From JAICYJ01 sp963737445 (GTDB lineage: Bacteria > Actinomycetota > Thermoleophilia > Gaiellales > JAICJC01), in the NCBI GenBank assembly GCA_963737445.1, contig CAVTSO010000019.1:124001-188000 (forward strand): a stretch of DNA of 64,000 bases, given 5' to 3'. The notes under the pieces are model-generated. The model saw only the letters and a program-made list of their open reading frames with translations. It had not been told where the DNA came from and ran no database searches. Of this stretch, positions 36,148 to 46,118 are shown piece by piece. The position numbers and the translations under genes are program-made. Position 1 is the stretch's first letter. Each line of letters begins with the position of its first letter.

Positions 36148-37880
36148 GGCTCCTGTCGCGTCCAGCCCGCGCCGGTCTGCTCCTGGTAGGCGGCGACGGC
36201 GCTGTCGAGCGTCGGGTAGAAGTGGTTCGGGTCGATGGTGCGGGTCAGCTCGTAGGCCAGGATCTTGGCACGGACCGGGTCCTTCATCTCGGCGAACACC
36301 AGCGAGATGCCACGGGCGTTTATCGCCTCGTCGAGATCCTCCAGCATGTCGGCCGCCGTCGTGTCGACGTCGGTGATCGGCTCGGCCGCAATCAGGATCC
36401 AGACGGGCCCCGGTTCGCGTGACGCCAGGAGCATGATCTGCTCACGGAAAGTGCGAGTGTTCGCGAAGAACAGCGGCGCATCGAAACGGAACATGACCAA
36501 CCCGGGAAGCACCTCTGCCTCGGGGTAGCTGGAGACGTCGTGGTAACCGGGCAGGTCTTCCACGCGGCCGAGCACCGCGTGGTAGGGCAACCAGGAGCGC
36601 CGGAACAGGTTGATCACCGACAGCGCGACGGCGACCACGATCCCCGGCAACACGCCGAGGAAGGCGACGCCGAGGAAGGCGGCGATGGAGAGCGCGCACT
36701 CGGAACGCCGCTGTTTCCAGAGCCGGACCGTGCCCGGCACATCGGCGAGCGACAGCGACGCCGTGATCACCACTGCGGCGAGCGTCGGTTGCGGCAGGTC
36801 GCGGAACAAGCCGGGGACGAACAGCAGCATGGCCGCGATCAGGATCGCGCCGACCAGGCCGGTCACCTGCGTCTTTGCACCGGCCTGCTCGGCCACGGCC
36901 GTGCGCGACCCGCTGGTGCTGACCGGGAAGCCCTGGAAGAAACCGGCGCCGAGGTTGGCCACGCCGATTCCCACCATCTCCCGGTTGCCGTCGACCTCCT
37001 CACCCGATCTGCCGGCAAAAGCCGACGATGTCGCGATTGTGTCCGCGAGCGACACGAGCGCGATGCCGAACGCGCCACCCAGCAGCGGGAGCAGGTCGGA
37101 GCGGTGCACGTCGGGGACGGTCAGCGGCGGAAACCCCTCGGGCAGCGTGCCCACCAGTTTGACGCCGTGCTGCTCGAGCCCGAAGCCGGCGGCGACGGCG
37201 ATCGAGATGATCACGGCCACCAACACGTTCGGCACTCGCGGCAGCGTTCTCCGCAGGACCGCCATCACCGCCAGGGCCAGCACGCCGACGGCGAGCGCGG
37301 CCGCCACCGTCTGACCGTCGCGGACGCCGTCGACGAACGCCCGCGTCTCGTCCACGAGGCCGTTCGCATCGGTCGAGAAGCCGAACAGCTTCGGGAGCTG
37401 CCCGACCAGGATGGTGATCGCAAGCCCGTTCATGTAGCCGATCATGGTCGGCTTCGACAGGAGATCCGCGACGAATCCGAGCCTGGCCATGCCTCCCACG
37501 ACCATGATCACACCAACGATCAGCGCCAGCATCGATGCCAGCGCCACGGCTCGGGCGGGGTCGCCGTTCGCCGCGATCAGCGGCAGGGTCGTCGCCGCGA
37601 TCATCGGGCCGAGCGAGGAGTCCGGACCGAGCACGAGGATCTTCGACGGGCCGAAGATCGCGTAGCCCACAAGGCACAGGATCGACGTGTACAGGCCGGT
37701 GATTGCCGGGAGACCCGCGAGCTCCGCATACGCCATGCCCTGCGGCACGAGCAGCGTCGTCAGCACCAGGCCTGCGACCACGTCCTTCGGCAGCCACTCA
37801 CGCCGGTACTCGCGCAGCAGGCGAACGCCGGCCGGGCGGGCGACCGAGCTCGGTGCCTTCTGCCCAGCCGTGTCAGCCAC
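36144..37880 (-). CDS. SulP-family anion transporter with STAS domain
   Basis: This 578-residue SulP transporter has the family start (LLVPQGMAYAELAGLPAITGLY), about 12-14 membrane helices and a C-terminal STAS domain beginning about residue 460 (PGLVMFRFDAPLFFANTRTF). SulP proteins move sulfate, bicarbonate or other anions, usually with H+ or Na+. Its 3' end overlaps the CYTH-like gene (ATGA), making it the first gene of a four-gene operon. A plausible role is anion supply or pH control for polyphosphate metabolism. Substrate is not resolved. The gene is divergent from the PAP2 gene, with about 134 bases between. Confidence 0.94.
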   Translation of the reverse strand: MADTAGQKAPSSVARPAGVRLLREYRREWLPKDVVAGLVLTTLLVPQGMAYAELAGLPAITGLYTSILCLVGYAIFGPSKILVLGPDSSLGPMIAATTLPLIAANGDPARAVALASMLALIVGVIMVVGGMARLGFVADLLSKPTMIGYMNGLAITILVGQLPKLFGFSTDANGLVDETRAFVDGVRDGQTVAAALAVGVLALAVMAVLRRTLPRVPNVLVAVIISIAVAAGFGLEQHGVKLVGTLPEGFPPLTVPDVHRSDLLPLLGGAFGIALVSLADTIATSSAFAGRSGEEVDGNREMVGIGVANLGAGFFQGFPVSTSGSRTAVAEQAGAKTQVTGLVGAILIAAMLLFVPGLFRDLPQPTLAAVVITASLSLADVPGTVRLWKQRRSECALSIAAFLGVAFLGVLPGIVVAVALSVINLFRRSWLPYHAVLGRVEDLPGYHDVSSYPEAEVLPGLVMFRFDAPLFFANTRTFREQIMLLASREPGPVWILIAAEPITDVDTTAADMLEDLDEAINARGISLVFAEMKDPVRAKILAYELTRTIDPNHFYPTLDSAVAAYQEQTGAGWTRQEP

Positions 37881-38014
37881 GGCGACAACGATCGGCGTTT
37901 CTCATTCGGCTCGTTTCATCGATTGGCGACATGCGCCGCGCGAGGGGCGAAGAATCTCACAGTCAGGGAACCCCACATCCATACGGCGGCGGGGCGGGTT
38001 ATACGATCGGGAGG

Positions 38015-38719
38015 GTGCGAACACCCTCGCATGAAGGTAAAGGCCCGGGCGATGGCGGATCCGCCTTCATCGCCGCGGTGGCTGTCTCGGCGACGTGTTG
38101 GATCGTTTTCGGGGTGCTGGCGATCGTTGTCTCGACAAGCGACACACTGTCGGTCGATCAATCCGTGCTGACGTGGGTCGCTGAGCACCGCGGTTCCGCC
38201 GTGACGTCGGCGATGCGAACCGTGACGTGGCTAGGATCCGCCGCCGTGCTCTACCCCGCGACAGTCGTGCTCGCGCTCGACTGGTGGCGGCGCGACCGCG
38301 ATTGGCGGGCGGGAGCGATGCTGGCCGCCAGCCTGGCCGGATCGACGGCGCTCTATAACGTCTTCAAGCGGATCATCGAGCGACCGAGGCCCCCGGCGCC
38401 GGACGCGCTCGGGACATACACGCACTGGTCGTTCCCGTCCGGTCATGCCACGCAGTGCATGGCCTTCTTCGCCATGCTCCTCGTCCTCGCCCACTTCGCC
38501 GGTCGGGCTCGGCTGCGGCTGTGGGCAATCGCGGCAGCTGCGGTGGTGCTCGTGGTGGGCGCCTCGCGGATCTACCTCGGCGCACACTGGTTCACCGACG
38601 TGCTGGGAGGCTACGCGCTGGGCGGAGCATGGGTCGCTCTGCTCACGGCGGTCGGCCTGACAACAACGACGCTCGTGCGCCGCCACGGGACCGATAGGAT
38701 CCGCACATGCGGGGGATAG
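38015..38719 (+). CDS. PAP2-family phosphatase
   Basis: This 234-residue protein has six membrane helices and the three PAP2 motifs: KRIIERPRPP (KxxxxxxRP), FPSGHA (PSGH) and SRIYLGAHWFTDV (SRxxxxxHxxxD). It should dephosphorylate phosphatidic acid or undecaprenyl diphosphate on the outer face. GTG 38015 is the start because no ATG lies upstream in frame before the first helix. Its 3' end overlaps the holin-like gene start by 13 bases. A small outward-facing phosphatase, holin-like protein and DUF3618 protein together suggest an envelope maintenance unit. Confidence 0.92.
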   Translation: MRTPSHEGKGPGDGGSAFIAAVAVSATCWIVFGVLAIVVSTSDTLSVDQSVLTWVAEHRGSAVTSAMRTVTWLGSAAVLYPATVVLALDWWRRDRDWRAGAMLAASLAGSTALYNVFKRIIERPRPPAPDALGTYTHWSFPSGHATQCMAFFAMLLVLAHFAGRARLRLWAIAAAAVVLVVGASRIYLGAHWFTDVLGGYALGGAWVALLTAVGLTTTTLVRRHGTDRIRTCGG

Positions 38720-39081
38720 TGAGGCAGGCGAAGCAGGTCAAGGCGACGGCAAGATCGCTGGCCTATCTGATCCTGGAGCTGGGGCAGCTCGAGGCAAAAC
38801 GCAAGGCGGCGACGCTCGGCAAGGCGGCTGCGTTTGGCATCACCGCCGGCGTCCTTGTCTTCTACGCGATCGGACTGCTGCTTGCCGCGGCGGCCGCAGG
38901 GCTGAACGAGGCGTTGTCGCTATGGCTTTCGCTGCTGATCGTCGCGGTCGCAGTCTTGCTGGTCGCGGCCGTGCTCGTCCTGCTCGCGCGACGGTTTGCA
39001 CGCGCGGTCTCGGCACCAATGCCCAGCCAGGCCATCGACGAGACCAGGCGCACTGCCGACACGCTGAAGACTCATGCCTGA
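38707..39081 (+). CDS. Phage-holin-like/DUF1469 membrane protein
   Basis: This 124-residue protein has a basic N-terminal helix (RQAKQVKATARSLAYLILELGQLEAKRKAATLGK split over two turns), two membrane helices (residues about 42-65 and 70-92) and a charged tail. It matches the Phage_holin_3_6 / DUF1469 (YqjE-like) family common next to DUF3618 in actinobacteria. No holin role is implied; such proteins are ordinary envelope proteins. It overlaps the PAP2 gene and overlaps the next gene by eight bases. Confidence 0.85.
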   Translation: MRGIVRQAKQVKATARSLAYLILELGQLEAKRKAATLGKAAAFGITAGVLVFYAIGLLLAAAAAGLNEALSLWLSLLIVAVAVLLVAAVLVLLARRFARAVSAPMPSQAIDETRRTADTLKTHA

Positions 39082-39271
39082 TCGCAGCGCTGAGGAAATC
39101 CGGCTGGAGATAGCGGCCGAGCGGCAACGGCTCGTCGACGACGTAGCCGAGCTGCGCAGGGAGGCGCGAATCATCATTCCCGTCGCTGCCGCTGGGCTGG
39201 TCGCCGTTGCCGTCCTTTCCCGTAGCAGAGCCTCAGTCCGCGCGGCAAAGCTGCTCTGGAGGCTGCGCTAA
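39074..39271 (+). CDS. DUF3618 family protein
   Basis: This 65-residue protein has the DUF3618 front (RSAEEIRLEIAAERQRLVDDV) and a single C-terminal membrane helix (IIPVAAAGLVAVAVLS). DUF3618 proteins nearly always accompany the DUF1469 holin-like gene, as here, with eight shared bases. Function is unknown; both are probably part of one membrane complex. Confidence 0.85.
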   Translation: MPDRSAEEIRLEIAAERQRLVDDVAELRREARIIIPVAAAGLVAVAVLSRSRASVRAAKLLWRLR

Positions 39272-39375
39272 CGCGACGCGCTTCTGCCGGGCGTTGACGA
39301 AGTCGGCGACGGCAGGTGAGGCGGCCGTGCTCGACGCAACCCGCGGAGCCGCGGGAACCGCCATGATGTCCCCCG

Positions 39376-40680
39376 ATGGAGTGGGCCCTGGTCATGGTGT
39401 CGCTTGCGTTCCTTGGTGTCGCAGCCGTCTCGCGCAGGCTGGTCGGAACGCCTATCACGCCCGCGATGCTGTTCGTCGGCTTCGGGCTGCTGGTCGGGCC
39501 AAAGGCACTCGCCGCGATCGACATCTCGAGCACGGGCTCGGTGGTGCGCATCCTGGCGGAGGCGACGTTGGCGCTGGTCCTGTTCAGCGACGCGTCGCGC
39601 GTCGATCTCAGCCATCTCCGCCGCGCGGTGGGCGTGCCGCTGCGGTTGCTGGCGGTCGGCCTGCCGCTGACGATCCTGCTGGGCGCCGTCGCGGCGGCCG
39701 TGCTGTTCGGCCGGCTCACCGCCGCGGAGGCGGTGATCCTGGGCATCGTGCTGGCGCCGACCGACGCCGCGCTGGGGCAGGCGGTCGTCACCGAGCCGCG
39801 CGTCCCGCAACGGATTCGCCAGGGGCTCAATGTCGAGAGCGGGCTCAACGACGGCATCTGCGTGCCGTTGCTGTTCGCCGCCGTCGCCATCGCCGATCTG
39901 GAGTCGGACATCTCCGGGGGCCGCAGCGCGGCGAGGCTGCTGTTTGAGGAGATCGGCTACGGCGTGGCCGGCGGAGTGATTGCAGGTGTCGCGATCGCCG
40001 TGATCATCCGCGCCGCGGGGAACCGGGGGCTGATCGCCACCCAGTGGTACCCCGTGATCCCGGCAGCCGGCGCCGGCCTCGCCTACGGGATCGCCAGCGC
40101 GCTGGGCGGGTCGGGCTTCATCGCAGCGTTCGTGGCGGGCGTCGCATTCCGGCTCGCGCTGGGACGCGACCCGGAGCAGCTGAACCGGCTGACCGAGGAG
40201 GTGGGCGACGTCCTCAGCGGCGTCACCTTCATCCTGTTCGGCGCGCTTCTGCTCGGCCCCACGCTCACCGCGTTGAGCTGGCAGCTGATCCTCTACGCGG
40301 TGCTCAGCCTCACGGTCGTGCGCATGATCCCCGTCGCGATCGCGATGTGGGGCACGCACGCGGGACGTCCCACGCTGGGCTTCCTCGGGTGGTTCGGCCC
40401 CCGCGGCCTGGCATCGATCGTGTTCGGCGTGATCGTGGTCGAGGAGTCACGATTGCCGGACGAGCATCTGATCGTGCTCGCCGTCTACCTGACCGTCGGG
40501 CTCTCCGTCCTCGCCCATGGCCTCACGGCCGGCCCGCTCGCCGGCCGCTATGCGACCTGGTACGAATCCCATCCCCAAGACGGGCGCCCGGCGATGGAAA
40601 GCGCTGCGACTGAGATGACCCGGCCACGCGGTCATGCCACCGACGCGGTGCCTGAGCCGGCCCGAAGCGAGCCTGTTTGA
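39376..40680 (+). CDS. CPA1-type Na+/H+ antiporter
   Basis: This 434-residue protein has about 12 membrane helices and the CPA1 signatures APTDAALG (the ion-site TD pair) and NVESGLNDG (the ND-containing helix). It exchanges Na+ or K+ for H+ and so controls pH and salt. ATG 39376 is followed by a strongly hydrophobic helix, as expected. It lies about 100 bases after DUF3618 on the same strand and may belong to the same unit. A long hydrophilic tail (about 35 residues) has no known domain. Confidence 0.93.
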   Translation: MEWALVMVSLAFLGVAAVSRRLVGTPITPAMLFVGFGLLVGPKALAAIDISSTGSVVRILAEATLALVLFSDASRVDLSHLRRAVGVPLRLLAVGLPLTILLGAVAAAVLFGRLTAAEAVILGIVLAPTDAALGQAVVTEPRVPQRIRQGLNVESGLNDGICVPLLFAAVAIADLESDISGGRSAARLLFEEIGYGVAGGVIAGVAIAVIIRAAGNRGLIATQWYPVIPAAGAGLAYGIASALGGSGFIAAFVAGVAFRLALGRDPEQLNRLTEEVGDVLSGVTFILFGALLLGPTLTALSWQLILYAVLSLTVVRMIPVAIAMWGTHAGRPTLGFLGWFGPRGLASIVFGVIVVEESRLPDEHLIVLAVYLTVGLSVLAHGLTAGPLAGRYATWYESHPQDGRPAMESAATEMTRPRGHATDAVPEPARSEPV

Positions 40681-40726
40681 GGAAACCAAGCCTGGGTACG
40701 CCGATGCTAGCGTTCGCCGAGGGCTC

Positions 40727-41425
40727 ATGAAAGACATCCCCGCCCCCACAGACACGGAAGCGCGGTGGCAGCGCTGGGCGGCGCACACCCGCACATGGGG
40801 GCCGGCGGGGAACGAGCGACTGACAACGTCGGTCGGGCTGGTGCTGCTCGTCCTGCTCGGGATCGAGACGCTGACAACGCTGGCGCTGTCCTCCTATCTG
40901 CCCGAGCACATCTTCCTGGGGCTGCTACTGATCCCGCCCATGGCCCTCAAGCTCGCCAGCACCGGCTGGCGATTCGTCCGCTACTACTCGAACAGCAGGC
41001 CATACCGGCTCGCAGGGCCGCCTCGGCTGTTCCTGCGGCTGATCGCGCCGGTGCTGGTCGTATCCACGCTGACGCTGTTCGGAAGCGGCGTCGCCCTCAT
41101 CGTCGTCGGGCACGGCGGCGGCCCGCTGCTCCAGCTACACGCTGTCAGCTTCGCGGTCTGGGGCGTGCTGGTCGCGATCCACATCCTCGCCTACCTGACC
41201 CGGGTGCTACGCGAGGGCCCGGCCGACTGGCGCCGCCACGCGGACAGGGTGGCGGGGGACGGTGGCCGCCGCACCGCGCTGCTCGGCGCCCTTCTGGCCG
41301 GCCTGATCCTGGCGCTGGCAACCTACTCGGCCCAGGACTCCTGGCTCGACCACCGTCACCAGCACCGGCACGCGGACGGCGTGGCAGACGCTGCGGTCGC
41401 CGCAGCACGAACGGAGGCGAGGTGA
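40727..41425 (+). CDS. Hypothetical four-helix membrane protein
   Basis: This 232-residue protein has four membrane helices (near residues 31-50, 60-75, 105-125 and 135-155) and a fifth hydrophobic segment at about 185-202. Histidines in LLQLHAVSFAVWG and AIHILAYL sit on one helix pair, a layout seen in cytochrome b-type haem proteins, but without confirmed ligands I leave it unassigned. The tail is rich in His (HRHQHRHADG). ATG 40727 is chosen over upstream in-frame codons because they lie in the antiporter gene. The LLM gene follows four bases later. Confidence 0.75.
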   Translation: MKDIPAPTDTEARWQRWAAHTRTWGPAGNERLTTSVGLVLLVLLGIETLTTLALSSYLPEHIFLGLLLIPPMALKLASTGWRFVRYYSNSRPYRLAGPPRLFLRLIAPVLVVSTLTLFGSGVALIVVGHGGGPLLQLHAVSFAVWGVLVAIHILAYLTRVLREGPADWRRHADRVAGDGGRRTALLGALLAGLILALATYSAQDSWLDHRHQHRHADGVADAAVAAARTEAR

Positions 41426-41428
41426 GCC

Positions 41429-42301
41429 GTGCAGTACGGGCTGTCACTGCCGACCGGTGGGGAGTGCGGCGACCCGCGCTTCCTCGTCGACCTGGCGGAG
41501 CGGGCGGAGGCGGCTGGGTGGGACGGCCTGTTCCTCGAGGACTACGTCTGCTACGGCGGCGATCGTGCGACGCCGACGTGCAACGTGTGGGCGGTGCTCG
41601 CCGCTGTGGCGGTGCGCACCCGGCGAATGCGGCTGGGCACGGAGGTGACGCCGCTGACGCGGCGGCGGCCCTGGAACGTTGCCCGCGAGGCGGCGGCGGT
41701 GGACCAGCTCTCGAAGGGGCGCATGATCCTTGGCGTCGGCCTGGGCGACACCGGCGAGGCGATCACGGCGGATCCGAGCTACGTGTCGTTTGGTGAGGAG
41801 CCGGACGCGCGGACGCGCGGCGAGATGCTGGACGAGGGGCTCGAGATCGTCGCCGGGCTCTGGGCCGGCAGGCCGTTCAGCTTTCACGGCAAGCACTTCC
41901 AGGTCGACGACGTCACGTTCCTGCCGCGGCCGGTGCAGGAGCCGCGGATCCCGATCTGGATCGGCGGCGGCTACCCGAACCCGCGCCCGACGCGCCGGGC
42001 GCTGCGATGGGGTGGCTCCTGCCTCTACAAGGAGACGCATGGCGGCCCGTGGGAGGATATGTCGTCCGACGACGTGCACGCCCTGCGCGCGGCCGCCGGC
42101 GGTCGCCCGTTCACGATCGCCGTGGGAGGAAGCGGGCGCCGGGAGGACTGGGAGGCCGAGCGCGACCACATCCGGGCGGTGGCGGCGGCGGGTGCCGACT
42201 GGTGGATCGAGTGGGTCCCGCCGGGTGATCGCGAGACCATGGTCACCGCCGTCGAGCGAGGGAGCTTGCGACCGCCGGCGGAGGTTGTCCCCGTAGACTG
42301 A
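41429..42301 (+). CDS. LLM-class flavin/F420-dependent oxidoreductase
   Basis: This 290-residue protein is a luciferase-like monooxygenase family member with a TIM-barrel fold. Recognisable pieces are LAERAEAAGWDGLFLEDY, RMRLGTEVTPL, RRPWNVAREAAAVDQLS and GVGLG. Family members use FMN or coenzyme F420; actinobacterial ones are frequently F420-dependent. The substrate is unknown. GTG 41429 follows the previous stop by four bases, so the gene is coupled to the four-helix membrane protein. Confidence 0.93.
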   Translation: MQYGLSLPTGGECGDPRFLVDLAERAEAAGWDGLFLEDYVCYGGDRATPTCNVWAVLAAVAVRTRRMRLGTEVTPLTRRRPWNVAREAAAVDQLSKGRMILGVGLGDTGEAITADPSYVSFGEEPDARTRGEMLDEGLEIVAGLWAGRPFSFHGKHFQVDDVTFLPRPVQEPRIPIWIGGGYPNPRPTRRALRWGGSCLYKETHGGPWEDMSSDDVHALRAAAGGRPFTIAVGGSGRREDWEAERDHIRAVAAAGADWWIEWVPPGDRETMVTAVERGSLRPPAEVVPVD

Positions 42302-42305
42302 CGGC

Positions 42306-45300
42306 ATGGTGATCGCGTGCCCCGCCTGCGGCCAGCAGAACCCTGACGGCTTCAGGTTCTGTGGCGCCTGTGGGAGTCCGCTTCCGCTCGATGGTGGCAC
42401 GCTCGCTCGCGAGGTGCGAAAGACGGTGACGGTCGTCTTCTGCGACATGGCAGGTTCGACGGAGCTTGCCGACGGCATCGACCCGGAGCGGGTGCGGACC
42501 CTGATGGGCCGCTACCACGACGTCGCCCGAAGGGTTCTGGAATCGCACGGGGCGACCATCGAGAAGTTCATCGGCGACGCGGTGATGGCGGTGTTCGGGG
42601 TGCCGACGGTGCGGGAGGACGACGCGCTTCGCGCCGTGCGAGCTGCGTGTGAGCTGCGAGACGAGCTGATCGCGACCGGCATACCGGTACGAATCGGCGT
42701 CAACACCGGCGAGGTGGTGGCCGGAGGCGGGGAGGCGCTGGTGACCGGAGATGCCGTCAACGTCGCCGCCCGGCTCGAGCAGGCAGCCGGCGTGGGTCAG
42801 GTGTGGATCGGCGACACCACCCACCGGCTGACGCGGGAGGCCGTCCACAGCGAGCCCCTTGGGGTGACGGCGAAGGGGAAGCGGGCGCCGCTGGCGGCAC
42901 ATCGGCTTCTGTCCGTGAGTGCACACGCGCAGGCCATCCCGCGCCGAATCGACTCAGCCTTGGTCGGGCGCGCGCTCGAGGTCAACATGCTGTCCGAGGC
43001 GTTTGAACGATCGGCCTCGGAAGCCCGCTGCCACATGTTCACGGTGATGGGAGCGCCCGGCGTTGGCAAGTCCCGGCTGGCCGCCGAGCTGGTGGGAGGG
43101 GCGGCGTCGGAGGCGAACGTGCTGGTCGGTCAGTGCCTCCCCTACGGTGAGGGGATCACGTTCTGGCCGGTCGCCGAGATGCTGCGGACGGCGGCCCAGA
43201 TCGGTGAACGCGACGACCGAGCGACTGCGCGCACGGCGCTGGAGCGGCTGGTCGCCGACGACGAGGACGGGCTCCTGGTTTCTGAGCGGGTCGCCCGGGC
43301 GATCGGTCTGGGCGGGACACCGGCCGCCGTGGAGGAGGTGTTCTGGGCGCTTCGCCGGACGTTCGAGATCATCGCGCGACGGCGGCCCACGGTGCTGGTG
43401 TTCGAGGACATCCACTGGGCCGAGCCGACCCTGCTCGACCTGATCGAGCACGTGGCCGACTGGGCGCGCGGTTGTGCGCTTCTGATCCTGTGCACGGCCC
43501 GCCCCGATCTGCTGGATGTGCGCCCCGGATGGGCGGGGGGAAAGACCAATGCCACCACTATCATGCTCGAGCGGCTGCCGGCGGAGGACTGTGCGCGGCT
43601 GCTCGAGGATCTGGCGGGCGAGACGCTGACCGCCGAGCAGCGCGAGCGGGTGGTGGAGCATCCGAGGGCAACCCGCTGTTCGTCGAGCAGATGCTGGCGA
43701 TGCTGAGCGAGGACGAGCGCGCCGGCTCCGACGTCCCGCTGACCATCCAGGCGCTCCTGGCCGCGAGGCTCGACCGCCTGGACGGCGAGGAACGGCGGGT
43801 AGTGGAGAGCGCATCGGTGGAGGGCCGGGTGTTCCACCAGTCGGCACTGGCGGCGCTGACGTCGGACACGGACCGGCCCGCGCTCCTGGCCCACCTCCAG
43901 CGGCTCATGCGGCGCGAGCTGATCGACCCCGAGAGGTCGTCGTTCGAAGGGGACAGCGCCTACCGCTTCCAGCATGTCCTGATCCGCGACGCGGCCTACG
44001 CGTCGTTGCCCAAGCGGGCGCGCGCGGAGTTGCACGAGCGGTTCGCTGAGTGGCTCGAGGAACGGGTCGCCCAGCGCGCCGACGAGTACCGCGATATCCT
44101 CGCGTACCACCTCGAGCAGGCGTACCTGCTGCTGGCCGATGTGGCGCCGGAGGACGCCCGGCTGGAGGCGCTCAAGCGGCGTGCGGCTGATGCCCTGATC
44201 ACGGCCGCCCGCCAGGCGCACGAACGCGGCGACGATCGAGTCGCCTTCTCGATCTACTCGCGCGCGTCGTCGCTCCAACAAGAGTCCAGCCTCGAGGCCC
44301 TCGACTTGCTGATCGAGACCCTGCGGGTCGGCTGGTTCGCCACGTCGCCGGACGAGTTACTGGGCGTCTCGAAGCAGGCGCGCGCTCTTGCTGCAGAGTT
44401 GGGCGACGAGTCACGCGAGTTGCACGCGCGGGTGCTGGCGATGGATGCGGAGCTGATGGCGGACACGGACTTCTCCACCACCGACGCCCGGCGGATTGCG
44501 GAGCAGGCGGAGGCGCGGTTCGTGGCCGAGGGCGAGCCGCTGCGGCTGTTCGACGCGCTGCACGCGATCGCAACCGCATACCACCACGAGGGTCACTGGA
44601 GCCCGATGAACGAGGTGCTGATGCGAGCCGCAGAGATCGCCCGCGATCTGGGCGACGACCTGCGTGAGCAGGACAGCGACAGCGCTCGGTTAGGGGCCTA
44701 CTACTGGGGCGACAGCCAGGCCACCCTCGGACTGGATCTGTGTATGCAGTTGCTCGAGCGGTGGCCGTCCTCGCCCGTCATGCGATCCCGCGTGGTGTGC
44801 TTCAAGGGCCGGTTCCTGGCCATGCTGGGCAGGTCGGACGAGGCCCACCGTGACATCGCCGAGTGGCTGCGGTCGGCGGAGGACCTGGGCGATCGCTATT
44901 CGCTCAACTCGCGCGCGTTCACCACCGCCACTATCGCCGACATCGAGGGCGATCTGGAGACCGCCCTGTCCGAGGTCGCCTGGTCGATCGAGCGGTTGGA
45001 GGCGGCCGGCCAGCGCGGTCTGGTCTCCACGCTCTACGGCCTCCAGGGCGTCTTCCTGGCGCGCGTCGGTCGCTGGGACGAGGCCGCTGAATCCGCGCGC
45101 CGCGGGCGCGAGCAGTCGCACCCCGACGACCTCGACTCGGAGGCCCTGTGGCGATGGGCCGAGGCGCTGGTGACGGCGTATCGAGGCGACGCTGAGGTCG
45201 GACAGGCGCTGCTCCGCGAGGCGATCGCGATCATCGACCGGAGCGACGAGACGATGTTCCAGGCCAACGCGAGGATGGCGCTCGCCGAGATGCTCGAGAG

Positions 45301-45418
45301 CCAGGGCGACGCGGTCAGCGCTCGGGCGGCGCTTCAGGAGGCGCTGGAGCTTTACCGGGCCAAGCAGGTCGTTCCCAGCATCGCGCGGGCCGAGCGGCGA
45401 CTGGCGGCGCTGGCCTGA
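42306..45418 (+). pseudogene. Zinc-ribbon adenylate cyclase / AAA ATPase / TPR-like regulator, one frameshift
   Basis: This chain of about 1037 residues has an N-terminal zinc ribbon (CPACGQQNPDGFRFCGACG), a class III cyclase domain (VVFCDMAGSTEL with a metal Asp, KFIGDAVMAVFG with the second, and NVAARLE for the transition state), an AAA domain (GAPGVGKSRL; DIHWAEPTLLDL) and a long helical TPR-like region. It should make cyclic AMP and respond to an unknown ligand, as STAND-type signalling proteins do. A single base is missing at about 43661 (GAGCATCCGAGG; adding T gives HSEGNPLFVEQML). That cure gives a complete protein, so the break may be a sequencing error. The architecture is common in Solirubrobacterales. 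Confidence 0.88.
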
Positions 45419-45493
45419 GCCATTCCGGGCGTCGTGGATCGCGAGACATCGGCGACGGCGCCGATCCGATGCGGGGAATCGCCAGATCCCGCC

Positions 45494-46118
45494 TCAGTCC
45501 ACACGGCCGCCGGCAGCCAGTGGCATCAGCGGCGAGTCGAAGTCCGTGTCCGCGGCCGTCTGCTCGGCACGGGTGGCGTTGCCGGCGAACTCGTGCTGGT
45601 AGCCGGCCCAGCCGCGAGCGGCGATTCCCTTCTCGATTGGCCCTGGAGTACGACGGCCAGCTCGGTCCCGGCGCGCCGCACGCGCTCGCCCAGCTCGGCG
45701 GCACCCCAGTCCTCCGGGGCGGCGAATACCGCGGTCGGCAGCGTCAGCGCGCGCATGTATGCGAACAGTGAGCGTATCTGTTCGTCGACCACGAGCGCGT
45801 GCCGGCTGCTACCCGCCGTTGCGGCGAGCACGACCGGCTTTGCGATCAGCAGATCGTTGTCGAGCACGTCAACAAACGACTTGAACAGCCCGCTGATCCG
45901 GGCCTTGTACACCGGAGCGGAGGCGATGACGGCGTCGGCGGCGGCGATCTGCTCGATCGCGGCCTGCAGCTCCGCCGAGGGTACCCCGGTTACGGACGCG
46001 CGGGCGACGTCCACCGCCAGCGGGGCGACCTCCACCGCCCCCGTCGTCGCGGAGACCACCTCCATCTCGCGCAGCACCTCGAGGCTCGCGGCGGCGATCC
46101 GGTCGGCCAGTTCACCGC
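45494..46118 (-). pseudogene. NADPH-dependent FMN reductase (CE1759-like), 5'-truncated and frameshifted
   Basis: The minus strand encodes a flavodoxin-fold FMN reductase of the CE1759 type: APVYKARISGLFKSFVDVLD, then AATAGSSRHALVVD and PTAVFAAPEDWGAAE. A one-base loss near 45635 shifts the C-terminus; the other frame gives GWAGYQHEFAGNATR and DFDSPLMPLAAGG, the family ending, to TGA at 45496-45494. The first 20 or so residues, including the FMN phosphate loop, are absent: the frame passes at about 46118 straight into the antisense of the rhomboid gene. It cannot encode a normal enzyme as it stands. Confidence 0.82.
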
